Source: Solirubrobacter ginsenosidimutans
GTDB lineage: Bacteria; Actinomycetota; Thermoleophilia; Solirubrobacterales; Solirubrobacteraceae
Reading direction: 5' to 3'
Length of the DNA: 64,000 nt
Assembly: GCF_027587205.1 (NCBI RefSeq)
Contig: NZ_JAPDOD010000018.1
Coordinates: forward strand, 1 to 64,000
Below the pieces are notes generated by a model, which worked only from the letters and a program-made list of their open reading frames with translations, ran no database searches and was not told the origin of the DNA. The position numbers were made by a program, and so were the translations under genes. Numbering within the stretch: position 1 is the first letter of the stretch; every line of letters begins with the position of its first letter. This document shows, in pieces, positions 33,853 to 44,800 of the stretch.

Positions 33853-36800
33853 TTGCGCGTCCAGGCATTCCTCGCCGCGGTGGCGAGCTCGCTGCTCCTC
33901 GCGGCTCCCGCGTTCGCGGACCCGACCGCCACCGGCCCATCCGGCGCCTACCCCGCCGGGGACGCGCAGATCAACCTGCCGAGCGCCCCGACGAGCAAGA
34001 CGTGGACGCTGAGGAACACGGGCACCGATCCGGTCTGGGTGGTGTCGAGCGTGCTGAGCGGCGCGGACGCGTCGCAGTTCGCGGTCAGCGGGACGTGCGC
34101 GACCCGCGGGCAGGCCAACCCGCTTGCCCTCAACGAGACGTGCACCGTGGTGACCGGGTTCCGGCCGACCTCCACGGGCGCGAAGTCAGCCGTGTTGACG
34201 ACCGTCACGAACGGGCCGGCGTTCACGACCGGCGCGATCACCGGCTTCGGGCGCAACCTGACGGGCGCGCTGACGGACTTCGGCGACATCCACGTCGGCG
34301 CGACCCCGGTCAAGCGCACGCTGCATCTGACCAACGCGGGTGCGGAGGAATTCCCGCTGGGCGCGATCTCGGCCCCGGCGGGCTTCGTCAAGGGCACCGA
34401 CGGGTGCGGCACCAAGACGCTCGCCGCCGGCGCGTCGTGCGACGTCGACTTCACGTTCACGCCGACCGTTGCGGGGCCGAAGACGGGTGTCATGACGATC
34501 GCGGGCTTCACGCCGACCGGTCTCTTCGGGCTGGCCGGCATGGGCACCGAGGCCGCCGCCGCGCTCTCGCCCGTGGTCGCCGACACGAGCGACGGGCAGG
34601 CGACGTTCACGCTGCGCAACCCGGGCAACGAGGCGCTGCGCCTGGGCGCGGCGCGCCTGGTCGGCGCCGGGTTCGCGATCGTGGCCGACGGCTGCTCGCG
34701 CGCGACGGTCGCTCCGTCGGCGACGTGCACGGTGGGTGTGCGGTTCGCGGCCGATGAGCTCGGTTGGCGCAACGCGCGCCTGGAGCTGCCGGTGACCAAC
34801 GTCCCCGGCCCGCCCGTCGTGGCCCGTGTCACCGGTCGCGGCCCGGGCCTGGGCGGCACGGACACCGACCCGTTCGCCTCGCCGTTCGCGCTCGAGGAGC
34901 AGCCGCTCGCCCGCCTCGTCGGCGATGGCGGCGACGCCCTCGGCGGCGCCCTCACCAACGGTGCCGCGTGCGACCTCAACGGCGACGGGTACGACGACGT
35001 CATCGCGGGCGCCTCGCAGTGGTCGGTGACGCCGGCCACGCTCTCGTGGGAGGGCGCGGCGTACGTGACCTTCGGCGGCCCGCGCTTCGGTTCGTCCGAC
35101 CTGGCGGCGCCCGTGTCCGGCAAGACGATCCGGATCGAGGGCGAGAAGGAAGGGGCCCAGACGGGCACCGGCGTGGCGTGCGGGGGCGACGTCAACGGCG
35201 ACGGCATCGACGACCTGGTGGTCGGCGCCTGGGCGTATGAGTACGACGGCCGGCCGTCCGGCACCGCGGCGGTGCGCGGCGACGCCTACGTGGTCTTCGG
35301 CGCGAAGGACCTGCCGGCCGCCGGCCCGCTCGACCTCGGCCTGCTCGGCACGCGCGGGTACCGGATCGTCGCGCCGAACGGGGTGGAGTACGACCACTTC
35401 GGCTACCAGGTGGCGGGGCTCGGCGACGTCAACGGCGACGGCTACGACGACGTCGCGGTGATGTCCAACGTCGCGGACAGCCCGGAGACCGTCCCGCCGC
35501 GGACGAACAACGGGCGGATCTACGTGCTCCCCGGCAAGGCGACGACCAGCGCGCAGGACGCGAGCACCGCCACGCTGACGACGATCCTGGGCCCGGCGCC
35601 CGGGCAGTTGTCGATCGTGACCCCGGCGGGTGACGTCAACGGCGACGGCACGCCGGACGTCGCCGTCGGCGTGTACACGGCGGTCTACGCGGGGCGCTCG
35701 ACGGCCTCGGGCGAGGTCTTCGCGGTGAGCGGCAGCACGCGCGGCGTCGTCGACCTCGCGACGCCGTCCTCGTCGCTGTTCGCGGTCGGTGGCGCGTTCG
35801 CCGGGCATCGCCTCGGCATCGGCGTCGCGAGCGCGGGCGACGTCAACGGCGACGGCGCGGACGACCTGGTGATCGGCGCGGACTCGACGGCGGCGGCCAA
35901 CAGCGACGCGGCGTACGTCGTGTACGGCGCGAAAGCCGATCCCGCGGGAACCGCGCGCGACACGGCCGGCGCCGGGGCGCCGCGCGAGACGGCGCCCGAC
36001 GCGGCGGACACGGTGCTCGACACGGCCGCGCTGGGCACGCGCGGCTACCGCATCCTCGGCGCGCCGGGCTCCTCGACGGGCTACGGCGTGGCGCCCGCGG
36101 GCGACGTGAACCGCGACGGCGTCGGCGACGTCCTCGTCGGCGGCTACGCGCTCGGGAACGGTCGCTCGTGGGTCGTGTTCGGCGTCAAGGACCCGACGAC
36201 GCTCCCGGCCAACAACGACGGCGGCGTGTCGGCACTCGTGCCGGCGAACCTCTCCGACACGACGCGCTACGTGTCGCTCGCGACGCTCACCGCCGCCCAG
36301 GGCACGTCGCTGTCGGGCGTGAGCGCGGGCGAGCGCTTCGGCCGCCAGATCGCCAATGTCGGCGACGTCGACGGCAACGGCACCGACGATCTCGCGATCG
36401 GCGCCGACTTCGCGTTCCGCTACGGGCGCACGAAGACCGGTGAGGTGACGGTGGCGCTGGTGCCAGGCCCGGTCCCGGCGGCGCCGACGCCGACGCCCAC
36501 TCCGACCGCCACGGCCACGCCGACCCCGACCGCCACGGCGATCCCCGAGCCGACCGCCACCCCGGCGCCGTTCGCCTCGCCCGCTCCGACCCCGGCTCCC
36601 CCGGCGGCCAAGCCGGTCCCGGCGCTCGCATCCCGCAGGCTCGCGGCCGACGCCCACGGCCGCGTGGCGCTGACGGTCCGCTGCGCCGGCATCGCTGTCG
36701 CGTGCCCGGGCCGGGTGACCTTCACGCTGGCCGGCGTCCGCCGCACCGCGTCGTTCACCGCCGCGCCGGGCAAGACCGCCGCGCTGCGCGTGACGCTCAC

Positions 36801-36927
36801 AGCGGCCCAGCGCCGCTCCCTCACCCGCCACACCCGCCTGCAGGCAAGGCTCACCCTCGCCGTGACGATCGACGGCACCACGACCACCCGCGCCCTGCTC
36901 GTCACCGTCCGAGAACCGAAGCGATGA
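33853..36927 (+). CDS. Secreted seven-bladed FG-GAP (integrin-alpha-like) propeller protein
   Basis: A 1024-residue exported protein. I favour TTG 33853 (GAAAGG upstream; signal peptide ending PAFA) over GTG 33826. Residues about 25-340 hold three Ig-like domains of the choice-of-anchor/ASH type (TWTLRNTGTDPVWVV, FTFTPTVAGPKTGVM, FTLRNPGNEALRLG). Seven FG-GAP repeats follow, with calcium motifs DLNGDGYDD, DVNGDGIDD, DVNGDGYDD, DVNGDGTPD, DVNGDGADD, DVNRDGVGD and DVDGNGTDD. A Pro/Thr linker (about 880-920) leads to a carboxy-terminal beta domain with VRCAGIAVACPGR. Calcium-stabilised surface binding is the likely role. Confidence 0.88.
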   Translation: MRVQAFLAAVASSLLLAAPAFADPTATGPSGAYPAGDAQINLPSAPTSKTWTLRNTGTDPVWVVSSVLSGADASQFAVSGTCATRGQANPLALNETCTVVTGFRPTSTGAKSAVLTTVTNGPAFTTGAITGFGRNLTGALTDFGDIHVGATPVKRTLHLTNAGAEEFPLGAISAPAGFVKGTDGCGTKTLAAGASCDVDFTFTPTVAGPKTGVMTIAGFTPTGLFGLAGMGTEAAAALSPVVADTSDGQATFTLRNPGNEALRLGAARLVGAGFAIVADGCSRATVAPSATCTVGVRFAADELGWRNARLELPVTNVPGPPVVARVTGRGPGLGGTDTDPFASPFALEEQPLARLVGDGGDALGGALTNGAACDLNGDGYDDVIAGASQWSVTPATLSWEGAAYVTFGGPRFGSSDLAAPVSGKTIRIEGEKEGAQTGTGVACGGDVNGDGIDDLVVGAWAYEYDGRPSGTAAVRGDAYVVFGAKDLPAAGPLDLGLLGTRGYRIVAPNGVEYDHFGYQVAGLGDVNGDGYDDVAVMSNVADSPETVPPRTNNGRIYVLPGKATTSAQDASTATLTTILGPAPGQLSIVTPAGDVNGDGTPDVAVGVYTAVYAGRSTASGEVFAVSGSTRGVVDLATPSSSLFAVGGAFAGHRLGIGVASAGDVNGDGADDLVIGADSTAAANSDAAYVVYGAKADPAGTARDTAGAGAPRETAPDAADTVLDTAALGTRGYRILGAPGSSTGYGVAPAGDVNRDGVGDVLVGGYALGNGRSWVVFGVKDPTTLPANNDGGVSALVPANLSDTTRYVSLATLTAAQGTSLSGVSAGERFGRQIANVGDVDGNGTDDLAIGADFAFRYGRTKTGEVTVALVPGPVPAAPTPTPTPTATATPTPTATAIPEPTATPAPFASPAPTPAPPAAKPVPALASRRLAADAHGRVALTVRCAGIAVACPGRVTFTLAGVRRTASFTAAPGKTAALRVTLTAAQRRSLTRHTRLQARLTLAVTIDGTTTTRALLVTVREPKR

Positions 36928-36953
36928 CCCCTTGCATCCAAGTCGTACACACC

Positions 36954-36984
36954 GCGTATACCGGGGTCAGACCCCGGTATACGC
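36954..36984. repeat. Perfect 31-nt hairpin element (GGGGTCAGACCCC core)
   Basis: GCGTATACCGGGGTC (36954-36968), one base, then its exact reverse complement GACCCCGGTATACGC (36970-36984). It lies 27 bases after the FG-GAP gene stop. There is no T run, so it is not a typical intrinsic terminator; the GGGGTCAGACCCC core resembles a dispersed intergenic REP-like element. A genome-wide count would tell. It could also be a phage or regulator operator. Confidence 0.75.
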
Positions 36985-37040
36985 GTGGTATGCATGCGGG
37001 CGGCGGCGACACCTCGTCGTCATCGAGCCCGGCGAGAGCA

Positions 37041-37069
37041 AGGTTGATCGTGTACAGCACGATCAACTT
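37041..37069 (+). promoter_or_regulatory. Hairpin covering the GTG start of the HEHGDD gene
   Basis: GTTGATCGTG (37043-37052) pairs perfectly with CACGATCAAC (37058-37067) around the loop TACAG; one A-U and one G-U pair extend the stem. The inferred GTG start (37050) ends the left arm, and the GCAAGG ribosome-binding site partly overlaps it. The structure would limit translation, but could also be a protein-binding site in DNA. Confidence 0.5.
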
Positions 37070-38777
37070 GACGTTCGCGCCGCAGGTCGGCGCGATTCGT
37101 CGCGCGCGCCGCACGGGCCTCGCGCTCGTGGCGCTCGTTCTGGCGGGCTTCTTCGCGCCCGGCGCCGCGCTCGCCGCGCGCGAAACCGCGTGCCGGACGA
37201 CCACGGTCAGCGTCGTGGCCGGGGCGAGCGCGACGCTGAAGCTGGACTGCCGCGTCGGTTCGCGCGACCGGGTCGCCGGCAGCCGCGGGCGCAAGGCGAC
37301 GACGATCGCGGTGAAGCCGGCGCGCGGGTCGCTGGGCAAGCTCACGGCGAAGACCGGGCGGGTGGTCTACACGGCGAAGACGGTGGGGCGGGACGTGGTC
37401 CGCTACGGGCTGACCGCTCGCGACGGGGGGCGCTACCGCGGGGCGATCGTGATCCGCGTGACGGGCAGGCCGGTCGTGCCCGCGCCGTTCCCGGCTCCCG
37501 CACCGTTCGCCACGCCTGAGCCCACCGCGACACCGACACCGACCCCGACGCCGACGGTCACGCCCGGCGACGGCCTGCCGGAGGTGCTGCCGCCCGTACC
37601 CGCCTCGGTCGCCTCGACCACCCGAGCCTGGGTTCCCACCGCCTATGACACGTGCCCCGCCGCGCTGCACGATCGCTTCAGCGTCATCGGCCCGGACGGC
37701 AAGCGCTACCCCACCTGGCACCCGCCCACGATCACCAACCCGGCGACGGGCAAGCCCTGCACGTTCGGCCACGAGCACGGCGACGATCCGCGCACCTCCG
37801 ACATCGCGCAATGGACGAGCGAGCACCTGGCCGCCGCCGGCTACGAGCCGTTCGCAGGGATCCCGTTCGGGCTCGCCGCGGAGGCCCTGAACGCGTGGGC
37901 CGACCAGCACCCCGGGACGGCGAAGCGCAGCGAGGACCACGTCGGCTACAAGGTCGACGTCGCCAACGACGTCCAGTTGCTCGGGGAGGACGGCGGCGCG
38001 CTCGGCGTCACGTGCGACTACCTCACGGTCGTCCATCAGGGCAGCCACTCACCCGACGCGCTGTCCAACAACGCGCACGAGCTGCTGTACGCGACGCGCT
38101 GCACAGACGGCACAGAGCTGATCTCGACCACGCTCAGCCGCTTCGGCGACCCGGGCCAATACGAGCGCTCGTGCGACCCCGCCACCCGCATCCAGACAAC
38201 GGACAACGGCTATCCGGACGGCGACGGCGAGCGGCTGATCCCGGACCGGACCTGCGTCGAGCGCAACGTGCTCGTCCCCGCCGGACGCACGACCTCGGTC
38301 TGGGCGCTGTACGAGAAGTGGACGTCGGCCAACACGCTCACGACCGCGCAGGGCGACACGCTGGCCCGCTTCGACTCCGGGTTCGGCGTCTTCAACCCAA
38401 GCCGCTACGCCAACGCCGACAACTCGATCTCGCGCACGCTGCCGCTGTGCCGCGAGACGGCCGCCGACGGCGACCGGGCGGACGGCGTCGACTGCACGAA
38501 CGCGAACCTGCTCGGCGTCACCGCCTTCGACGACCCGCGCTCGCCGTTCGACGGCACCCGCCGGGACCTCTATCTCGCGGGCACGACGGTGACCAACACG
38601 GGCGGGAACCGGCGCTACTGGACCGATCCGTACGGCGGCAACGCTTCCACGACGCCGTTTGCCGGAGGGGTCTGCCAGCTCGTCTCCAGCACCGGGAACC
38701 CGGGCCAGAAGACGAGCGGGCAGGTGTTCGGACGCAACAAGAGCTTCGACGCGGACGGGGTCCACGCGCCGAACTGA
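37050..38777 (+). CDS. Secreted protein of unknown function (HEHGDD motif)
   Basis: A 575-residue exported protein. GTG 37050 follows GCAAGG and gives the signal peptide RRARRTGLALVALVLAGFF...ALA. An Ig-like part (about 40-130, RDVVRYGLTARDGGRYRGAIVIRVTG) and a Pro/Thr linker (about 135-185) lead to a conserved-looking region: TCPAALHDRFSVIGPDGKRYPTW, FGHEHGDDPR, DYLTVVHQGSHSPDAL and HELLYATRCTDG. Histidine and acidic residues there might bind metal. I do not recognise the family. It starts 122 bases after the FG-GAP gene. Confidence 0.7.
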   Translation: MYSTINLTFAPQVGAIRRARRTGLALVALVLAGFFAPGAALAARETACRTTTVSVVAGASATLKLDCRVGSRDRVAGSRGRKATTIAVKPARGSLGKLTAKTGRVVYTAKTVGRDVVRYGLTARDGGRYRGAIVIRVTGRPVVPAPFPAPAPFATPEPTATPTPTPTPTVTPGDGLPEVLPPVPASVASTTRAWVPTAYDTCPAALHDRFSVIGPDGKRYPTWHPPTITNPATGKPCTFGHEHGDDPRTSDIAQWTSEHLAAAGYEPFAGIPFGLAAEALNAWADQHPGTAKRSEDHVGYKVDVANDVQLLGEDGGALGVTCDYLTVVHQGSHSPDALSNNAHELLYATRCTDGTELISTTLSRFGDPGQYERSCDPATRIQTTDNGYPDGDGERLIPDRTCVERNVLVPAGRTTSVWALYEKWTSANTLTTAQGDTLARFDSGFGVFNPSRYANADNSISRTLPLCRETAADGDRADGVDCTNANLLGVTAFDDPRSPFDGTRRDLYLAGTTVTNTGGNRRYWTDPYGGNASTTPFAGGVCQLVSSTGNPGQKTSGQVFGRNKSFDADGVHAPN

Positions 38778-38937
38778 CGCTCAGCGACGGAGGCTGCGGC
38801 GGCGGCGCTCGGCGTCGATGGCTTGGGCGAGGTGGACGGTCAGGAGGGAAGTCATGGCGCCGAGCTTGCGCGGCACCGCTGACAGCGCGCTTTCACCGTC
38901 CTGACACCCGCCTGCCGGATAGGCTGACAGGGGAGCG
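38778..38937. other. 160-bp leader of the SARP gene; candidate tiny ORF
   Basis: The strand carrying the SARP gene has AGGAGG at 38841-38846 followed by ATG at 38854. This would encode a 16-residue peptide (MAPSLRGTADSALSPS, stop at 38902-38904), 33 bases upstream of the SARP start. It might be a leader peptide, but size alone cannot exclude chance. The opposite strand has a 24-residue ORF (starting MTSLLTVHLAQAIDAERRRR) from 38856 without a ribosome-binding site. No promoter or terminator is clear. Confidence 0.35.
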
Positions 38938-41775
38938 GTGGCGGTCGAATTCCTCATCCTGGGGCGTCTTGAGATCCGCCATGACGGACGCTCGCTGGCC
39001 GTGTCCGGCGCGCGCCGGCGGGCCCTGCTCGCCGCGCTGCTGCTGCGTGCCGGCGCGCCGCTGAGCTCGGACTGGCTGATCGAGGCGCTCCGTGGCGACG
39101 GTCCGCCCCTCAGCCCCAACGCCCTGCAGGTGACCGTCTCGCGGGCGCGCCGCGACCTCGGCCCGCTCGCGGATCGCCTCAAGACGGAGGCGCGGGGCTA
39201 CCGGCTCGTGGTGGAGCCCGGGGAGCTCGACGCGGAGTGCTTCGCCCACGGCGCGGAGGAGGCGCGGGAGCTGCTCGGCGCCGGACAGGCGGCCGAGGCT
39301 TCCAAGCTGCTGGAACACGTGCTCGCCCTCTGGCGCGGGCCGGCGCTCGCCGACATCGGCGACGAGTCGTTCGCGCAGCCTGAGGTCCGCCGTCTGGAGG
39401 AGATGCGGGTCCAGGCGCTCGAGGACCGCGTCGAGGCCGAGCTCGAGCTCGGGCATCACGCGGACGTCGCGAGCGAGCTCGAAGCGCTCGTCGCCGAGCA
39501 CCCGCTCCGCGAGCGCCTGCGCGGCCAGCAGATGCTCGCGCTCTACCGGCTCGGCCGCCACACCGAGGCGCTCGCGACCTACCGCGACCTGCGCGAGCGC
39601 CTCGCGGACGAGCTGGGCCTGGAGCCCGGCGGCGAGCTGCGCGAGCTCGAGCAGGCGATCCTCACCCACCAGGTCCCGAGCCGCAGCCAGGCGCTTCCCG
39701 CCTCGCCGACGCCGACCTTCGGACGCGAGCTCGACCTGCGCCGGATCGCGGAGCTGTTGCACACCGACGGCATCCGCCTGCTCACGCTCACCGGCCCGGG
39801 CGGGGTGGGCAAGACGCGGCTCGCGGTCGAGCTCGCGCGGGCGCTGGACGCCCGCTTCGTCTCGCTCGCGTCCGTCGGCGGCGCACAGCAGGTCGCGCCC
39901 GCCATCGCCGACGCGCTCGACATCGCCCGCGTCCCCGGCGAGCCGGCCGAGGAGGCGCTGCACCGCGCGCTCGCCGCGTCCGAGACACGCGTCGTCCTCG
40001 ACAATCTCGAGCACCTCCCGGACGCTGCGCCGGTCATCGCCGGCCTGCTGGAGCGCGCGCCGCGGCTGACCATCCTCGCCACGAGCCGCCAGCCGCTCGG
40101 CCTCAGCGCGGAGCATCGCTTCCCGGTCGGCGCGCTCGAGCTGCCCGCCGCGATCCGGCTGTTCGAGAGCCGTGCCCGCGCGCGCGGCATCGCCCTCACC
40201 GAGGCCGACGACGCGGCGGTCGCCGATCTCTGCGCGCGCCTCGGCGGCCTCCCCCTGGCGATCGAGCTCGCCGCCGGGCGCCTCGGCGTCCTCGACCCGG
40301 CCGGCCTGGTGGCGCGGTTGGGCGACGCGCTCTCCCTGCTCGGCCCCGGCCCGTCGGACGCGCCCGCCCGCCAGCGCACCGTCCGCGCCACGCTGGATTG
40401 GAGCTATGACCTGCTCTCGGCGCAGGAGCGCGACGCCTTCACGGCGCTGGGCGCGGTCGCGGGGAGCTGCGACCTGGCCGCCGCCGAGGCGATCACCCTC
40501 GCCGACCTCCCGGTCCTCGACGCGCTCGTCGACAAGAGCCTCCTCACCGCGTCTCGCGGGCGGCTGGCGATGCTCGAACCGGTGCGGCAATACGCGGCGG
40601 CGCGGCTCGACAGCCGCGACGACGCGGGAGCCGTCCGCAAACGGCATTTCGAGCACTACGTCGCCCTGCTCGAACGCACGCGCCGCGAGCTGTGGGGGCG
40701 CGGACGAGCCTCGGACTCCTTCGACGAGGTCCACCGTGAGCGCGACAACTTCCGGCTCGCTCTCGCGGCGGCCGGCGCGAGCGCGGACGGCGTCAGACTG
40801 GCCGGCGCGCTGGACACCTACTGGTGGGTGGTGAGCGCCGAAGCCGAGGCGCGCGCAGCGTACGAGTGGGTGCTGGCGGCGCCGCCACACGGCACCCCCG
40901 AGGACATCGCGCGGGCGCGGCTCGGGTGGGCGCGGCGGATGCATCCCGACGCGCCGGAGGCGCTCGCCGAGGCGACACTGGCGCTGCAGACCTACCGCGC
41001 GCTCGGCGACGAGGAGGGCATCGCCCAGGCGCTGCTGCGCCTCAGCAACTCGCACGGCATGGCGGACGATCGCGACGCCGCCTTCGCGGATGCCCGCGAG
41101 GCGCTCGAGCACGCGCGGGCAGCCGGCGACGAGACGCTCGCGGGCTTCGCGCTGACCCACATGGCGATCGCCACCGTGCGGATCGAGGACGCCCTGCCGC
41201 TGCTCGACGAGGGCGTCGCGGCGCTCCGTCGCGGCGGCGCCATCAGCCGGATTCCCGGCGCCCTCTCGACGGTCGGGTTCTACGCGACCCTGTCGGGGGA
41301 GCACCAGCACGCGCGCCGCCTGTTCGCCGAGGCGCTGACGGCCGCGCACGAGGTCCGCAGCCCGTACCTGGAAGCGCTCGTCCAGGGCAACGCCGCGCTC
41401 AACGCGCTGGTCAGCGACCGCTACGACGAGGCTCGTGAGGCGTTCAGCGCGCAGCTGCACGTCGCCTCGGCGAACGCCTTCGTGACGTTCTACTTCGAGA
41501 GCTTCCTCGGCTTCTCCGCGCTCGCCGCGCTGGAAGGCCGGCCCGAGCTCGCCGCCGCGCTCGACGCGGCGGCGTGGGAGCACACCGACCGCCCGGTCGC
41601 CCCGAGCGAGCAGCCGATCTACGACGCCATCGACGCGAAGTACCTCGCACCGCTGCGGGAACGGGTCGGCGCGCCGGAGTGGGAGCGCCTCGCCTCCCGC
41701 GGGCGCGGGCTGACCGTCGCCGAGGCGATCGAGCTGGCCGCGCCTGAAGCGTTCACACCTGTGGCGATCCCGTAA
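38938..41775 (+). CDS. SARP/AfsR-like regulator with NB-ARC ATPase and TPR-like domains
   Basis: A 945-residue cytoplasmic transcription activator with a GTG start after AGGGGAG. Residues 1-95 form a winged-helix DNA-binding domain ([20 protein letters not shown]), followed by the BTAD domain (about 100-245; [21 protein letters not shown]). An AAA/NB-ARC ATPase follows, with Walker [10 protein letters not shown] (286-294), Walker B-like [10 protein letters not shown] and [17 protein letters not shown]. The remaining 400 residues are helical TPR-like repeats. Such regulators sense a signal and activate secondary-metabolite or secretion genes. No biosynthetic gene cluster lies nearby; targets may be the adjacent secreted proteins. 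Confidence 0.92.
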   Translation: MAVEFLILGRLEIRHDGRSLAVSGARRRALLAALLLRAGAPLSSDWLIEALRGDGPPLSPNALQVTVSRARRDLGPLADRLKTEARGYRLVVEPGELDAECFAHGAEEARELLGAGQAAEASKLLEHVLALWRGPALADIGDESFAQPEVRRLEEMRVQALEDRVEAELELGHHADVASELEALVAEHPLRERLRGQQMLALYRLGRHTEALATYRDLRERLADELGLEPGGELRELEQAILTHQVPSRSQALPASPTPTFGRELDLRRIAELLHTDGIRLLTLTGPGGVGKTRLAVELARALDARFVSLASVGGAQQVAPAIADALDIARVPGEPAEEALHRALAASETRVVLDNLEHLPDAAPVIAGLLERAPRLTILATSRQPLGLSAEHRFPVGALELPAAIRLFESRARARGIALTEADDAAVADLCARLGGLPLAIELAAGRLGVLDPAGLVARLGDALSLLGPGPSDAPARQRTVRATLDWSYDLLSAQERDAFTALGAVAGSCDLAAAEAITLADLPVLDALVDKSLLTASRGRLAMLEPVRQYAAARLDSRDDAGAVRKRHFEHYVALLERTRRELWGRGRASDSFDEVHRERDNFRLALAAAGASADGVRLAGALDTYWWVVSAEAEARAAYEWVLAAPPHGTPEDIARARLGWARRMHPDAPEALAEATLALQTYRALGDEEGIAQALLRLSNSHGMADDRDAAFADAREALEHARAAGDETLAGFALTHMAIATVRIEDALPLLDEGVAALRRGGAISRIPGALSTVGFYATLSGEHQHARRLFAEALTAAHEVRSPYLEALVQGNAALNALVSDRYDEAREAFSAQLHVASANAFVTFYFESFLGFSALAALEGRPELAAALDAAAWEHTDRPVAPSEQPIYDAIDAKYLAPLRERVGAPEWERLASRGRGLTVAEAIELAAPEAFTPVAIP

Positions 41776-41874
41776 AGCGGGGTTGTGGGCGGCGGCGGCC
41801 GCGTCCAGAGTGCCGATCCGGCCGGTCCATGTGCGGCGGGCCAGCCTCTGCCTCGGTCGGAAGGACCCGTCGTC

Positions 41875-44800
41875 ATGCGTCTCGTCGCACTCTGGATCGC
41901 CTGCTTCTTCGCCCTCGCGGTGCCCGCGGCCGCGGCGCCCGACCCCGGGCGCTGGGAGCGCGTCGGGTTCCTAGAGCGCCCCGCCGAGATCGAGGGCGGC
42001 TCGAGCTTCGTGCCCGAGATCGTGGACACGAGCCCCGACGGCAACACGCTCGTGACCACGTTCGGCGAGGCCGGGTTCGCGTGGATCGACATCACCGACC
42101 CGACGAAGCCGAAGCTGACCGAACGCGAGACGCCCGGCGGCTACATCACCTCCGTCAACGTCACGCCGGACGCCAAGTACCTGCTGGTGACCGCCAAGCG
42201 CGCGGGCTCGACGGGCTCCTTCCTCGCGGTCTACGACATGGCGACGCACGCGCGCATCCGCGCCTTCACGCTGCCGGAAGGACCCGACGGCGTCGCCATC
42301 TCCCCGGACGGCCACTACGCCGTCGTGGCGATCGAGAACGAGAGCGACCGCGCGACGCCCGGCTCGCTGGTGATCTTCACGCTCTCCGGCGCGCCGGCCA
42401 CGTGGACGCAGGAGAACGTGCCGGTCGTGCTCGACGCGACGTTCGCCACCAACACCGACCCGCAGCCGGAGTTCGTCGACATCGCGGCGGACAACACCGC
42501 GATCGTGAGCCTGCAGGAGAACAACGGCTACGCGGTGCTCGACATCCCGCACGCGCGCATCACCCGCACGTTCGGCGCCGGCGACACCGACCAGCTGACG
42601 CTCGGCAGCGGGACCGACACCGCGTTCGACGTGCCCTTCAGCGCGCCGCGCGAGCCCGACGAGGTCGCGTGGACGCGCGACGGCCGGCACTTCCTCGCCG
42701 CCAACGAGGGCGAGGGCGGCGACGGCGGTCGTTCGGTCACCGTGTACGACCGCGACGGCAACGTCACGTGGGACTCGGGCAACGGCTTCGACAAGGGCCT
42801 CGCCGAGCGCGGGCAGTACCCGAGCTTCCGCAGCAAGGGCTCCGAGCCCGAGGGCGTCGACATCGCCACGATCGACGGGGTCGACTGGGCGATCGTCGGC
42901 TCCGAGCGCGGGTTCGCCGTCCAGTTCTACGACATCACCGACCCGGCGGCCCCGGTGCTGCGCCAGTCCGTGACCTCCGGCGGCCCGGAGCCCGAAGGCG
43001 TCATCCTGGTGCCGCAGCGGCGCCTGGCGATCTCGCCTGACGCCAACGCCGGCCCCGGCGGCTGGTCGATCTACCAGCTGCGCCCGCGCGACTCGGCTCC
43101 GGGCCCGCATCGCCAGGTGCGCGTCCCCGGCGCGTACTTCCACGGCACGCAGGCGCTCGGCACCGGCCCCGACGGCAGCTTCACGATCGCGACCGCCGAC
43201 GAGACGGTTCGCCTCGCGTCGGTCGATCCGACAGCGGGCGCGGACCTCGGCGAGGCACGCGGCACCACGATGCGCTCCGTCACGCTCAACGGCGACCCGG
43301 TCTTCGCCGACGGCTTCTCGCTCGACGCGACGTACGACGCGCTGACCGGCGGATCGTGGGTCGTGAAGGGCGGCCAGCCGAGCCAGCTCTGGCGCGTCAG
43401 CCGCAGCGGTGCGGCGAAGCCGGTCGCGCTTCCCGATCCCGCCGGCCCCTGGGCGATCTATGCCGGCGTCGTGGCGAGCCCGGACGGCAGGACGGTCTAT
43501 GTCTCCGCCTGGGACCAGGACCGCGACACGACCCGGCCGACCGGCACCGGCCGCATCTACGCGCTCGACGTCACCAGCGGCGCGGTCCGCACGCTCACGC
43601 GCGACGTGGGCGAGGACATGCCGGCCGACGTGGCGCTGACGCCGGACGGCGATCTGCTGTTCCTCGACATCGCGGCCGGCAATGTGGGCCGGTTGCGGCT
43701 CGCCAAGGTCGCGGGCGTGCCGGACGGCACGAAGGTCGCGACGATCGACGCCGGCCAGCTGGCGCGCCTCGCGGGGGACGGCGTCGACCCGCGGCTGTCC
43801 GTCGACGGCGTCGGCCGCGTGTGGACGCTGAACCGCTGGGGCGAGCTGTCTGACTCCGGGCGGCGCTTCCCGCGCACGCAGGTCGAGCCGGGAGCGGCGA
43901 CCGGGCTGCCCGCGCCGGCGCCGATCCACGAGCTCGACGGCCTCGTGCCCGTCTTCCGCCCAGACGTCGGCGTGCGTGACGGCGACCGGCTCTACGTGAC
44001 CGGGCTCGACGCGTTCGGCGGCCGCGCGGTCTGGGCGCGGGCATCCCGCGGCGCCGCGCTGTTCACTACAGGGACCGGGGTGCCGGTGGGTCAGGCGCCC
44101 GCGGTCGAGGGAACGGTCAGCGAGGCCGTGCCGGACGGCTCCGGCGGCTTCTTTCTCGGCGGTGAGAACCTCGCGCATCTGCGCGCCGACGGGACGGTCG
44201 ATCCGGCCTTCGCCCCGGCGCTCGACGGGCCGGTCACCGCGCTCGCGGTGGACGGTGGGCGGGTGTTTGTCGCCGGCGCGTTCGGCTTGACCGCCCTGGA
44301 CGCGTCGACCGGGGCGCCCGTGGCGGCCTGGGCCGGCGCGGCCCAGCCCGATGGGCCGGTGACCGCCCTGGTCGCCGGCGGCGGCTTCGTCTATGCCGCG
44401 GGCAGCTTTGCGACGCTCGGAGCGGGCGCGCACGCCGGCGTCGGGCGGGTGAGCGCCGCGAGCGGCGAGGTCGATGCCGGCTGGACGCCGCAACTCACCG
44501 GCTCGGCCGCGGCGGGCGACGTGCTCGCGCTCGGTTCCGACGGCCTCTACCTCGGCGGGCGCTTCACCGCGGTCTCCGGCACCGCGCGCCAGGGCCTCGC
44601 TCTGCTGCACACCGATGGCAGCGTCGACACGGCGTTCGTCCCGGCGTTCCGCGGCAACAACCCGACGCGCATCGGCGGCATCGCGTTGGGCGGCGGGCGG
44701 CTCTACGTCGCCAGCCAGAACGTGCTGCTCGGCCAGCCGGACAACAGCATGCGCCTCGGCGCCGTCGATGCGGCCACCGGCGCGTTGGACACGGGCTTCG

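Noticed and set aside
38938..41775. SARP regulator as the mark of an antibiotic gene cluster
   Set aside because: No PKS, NRPS or other biosynthetic core enzyme lies in the window; SARP-type regulators also control other functions.
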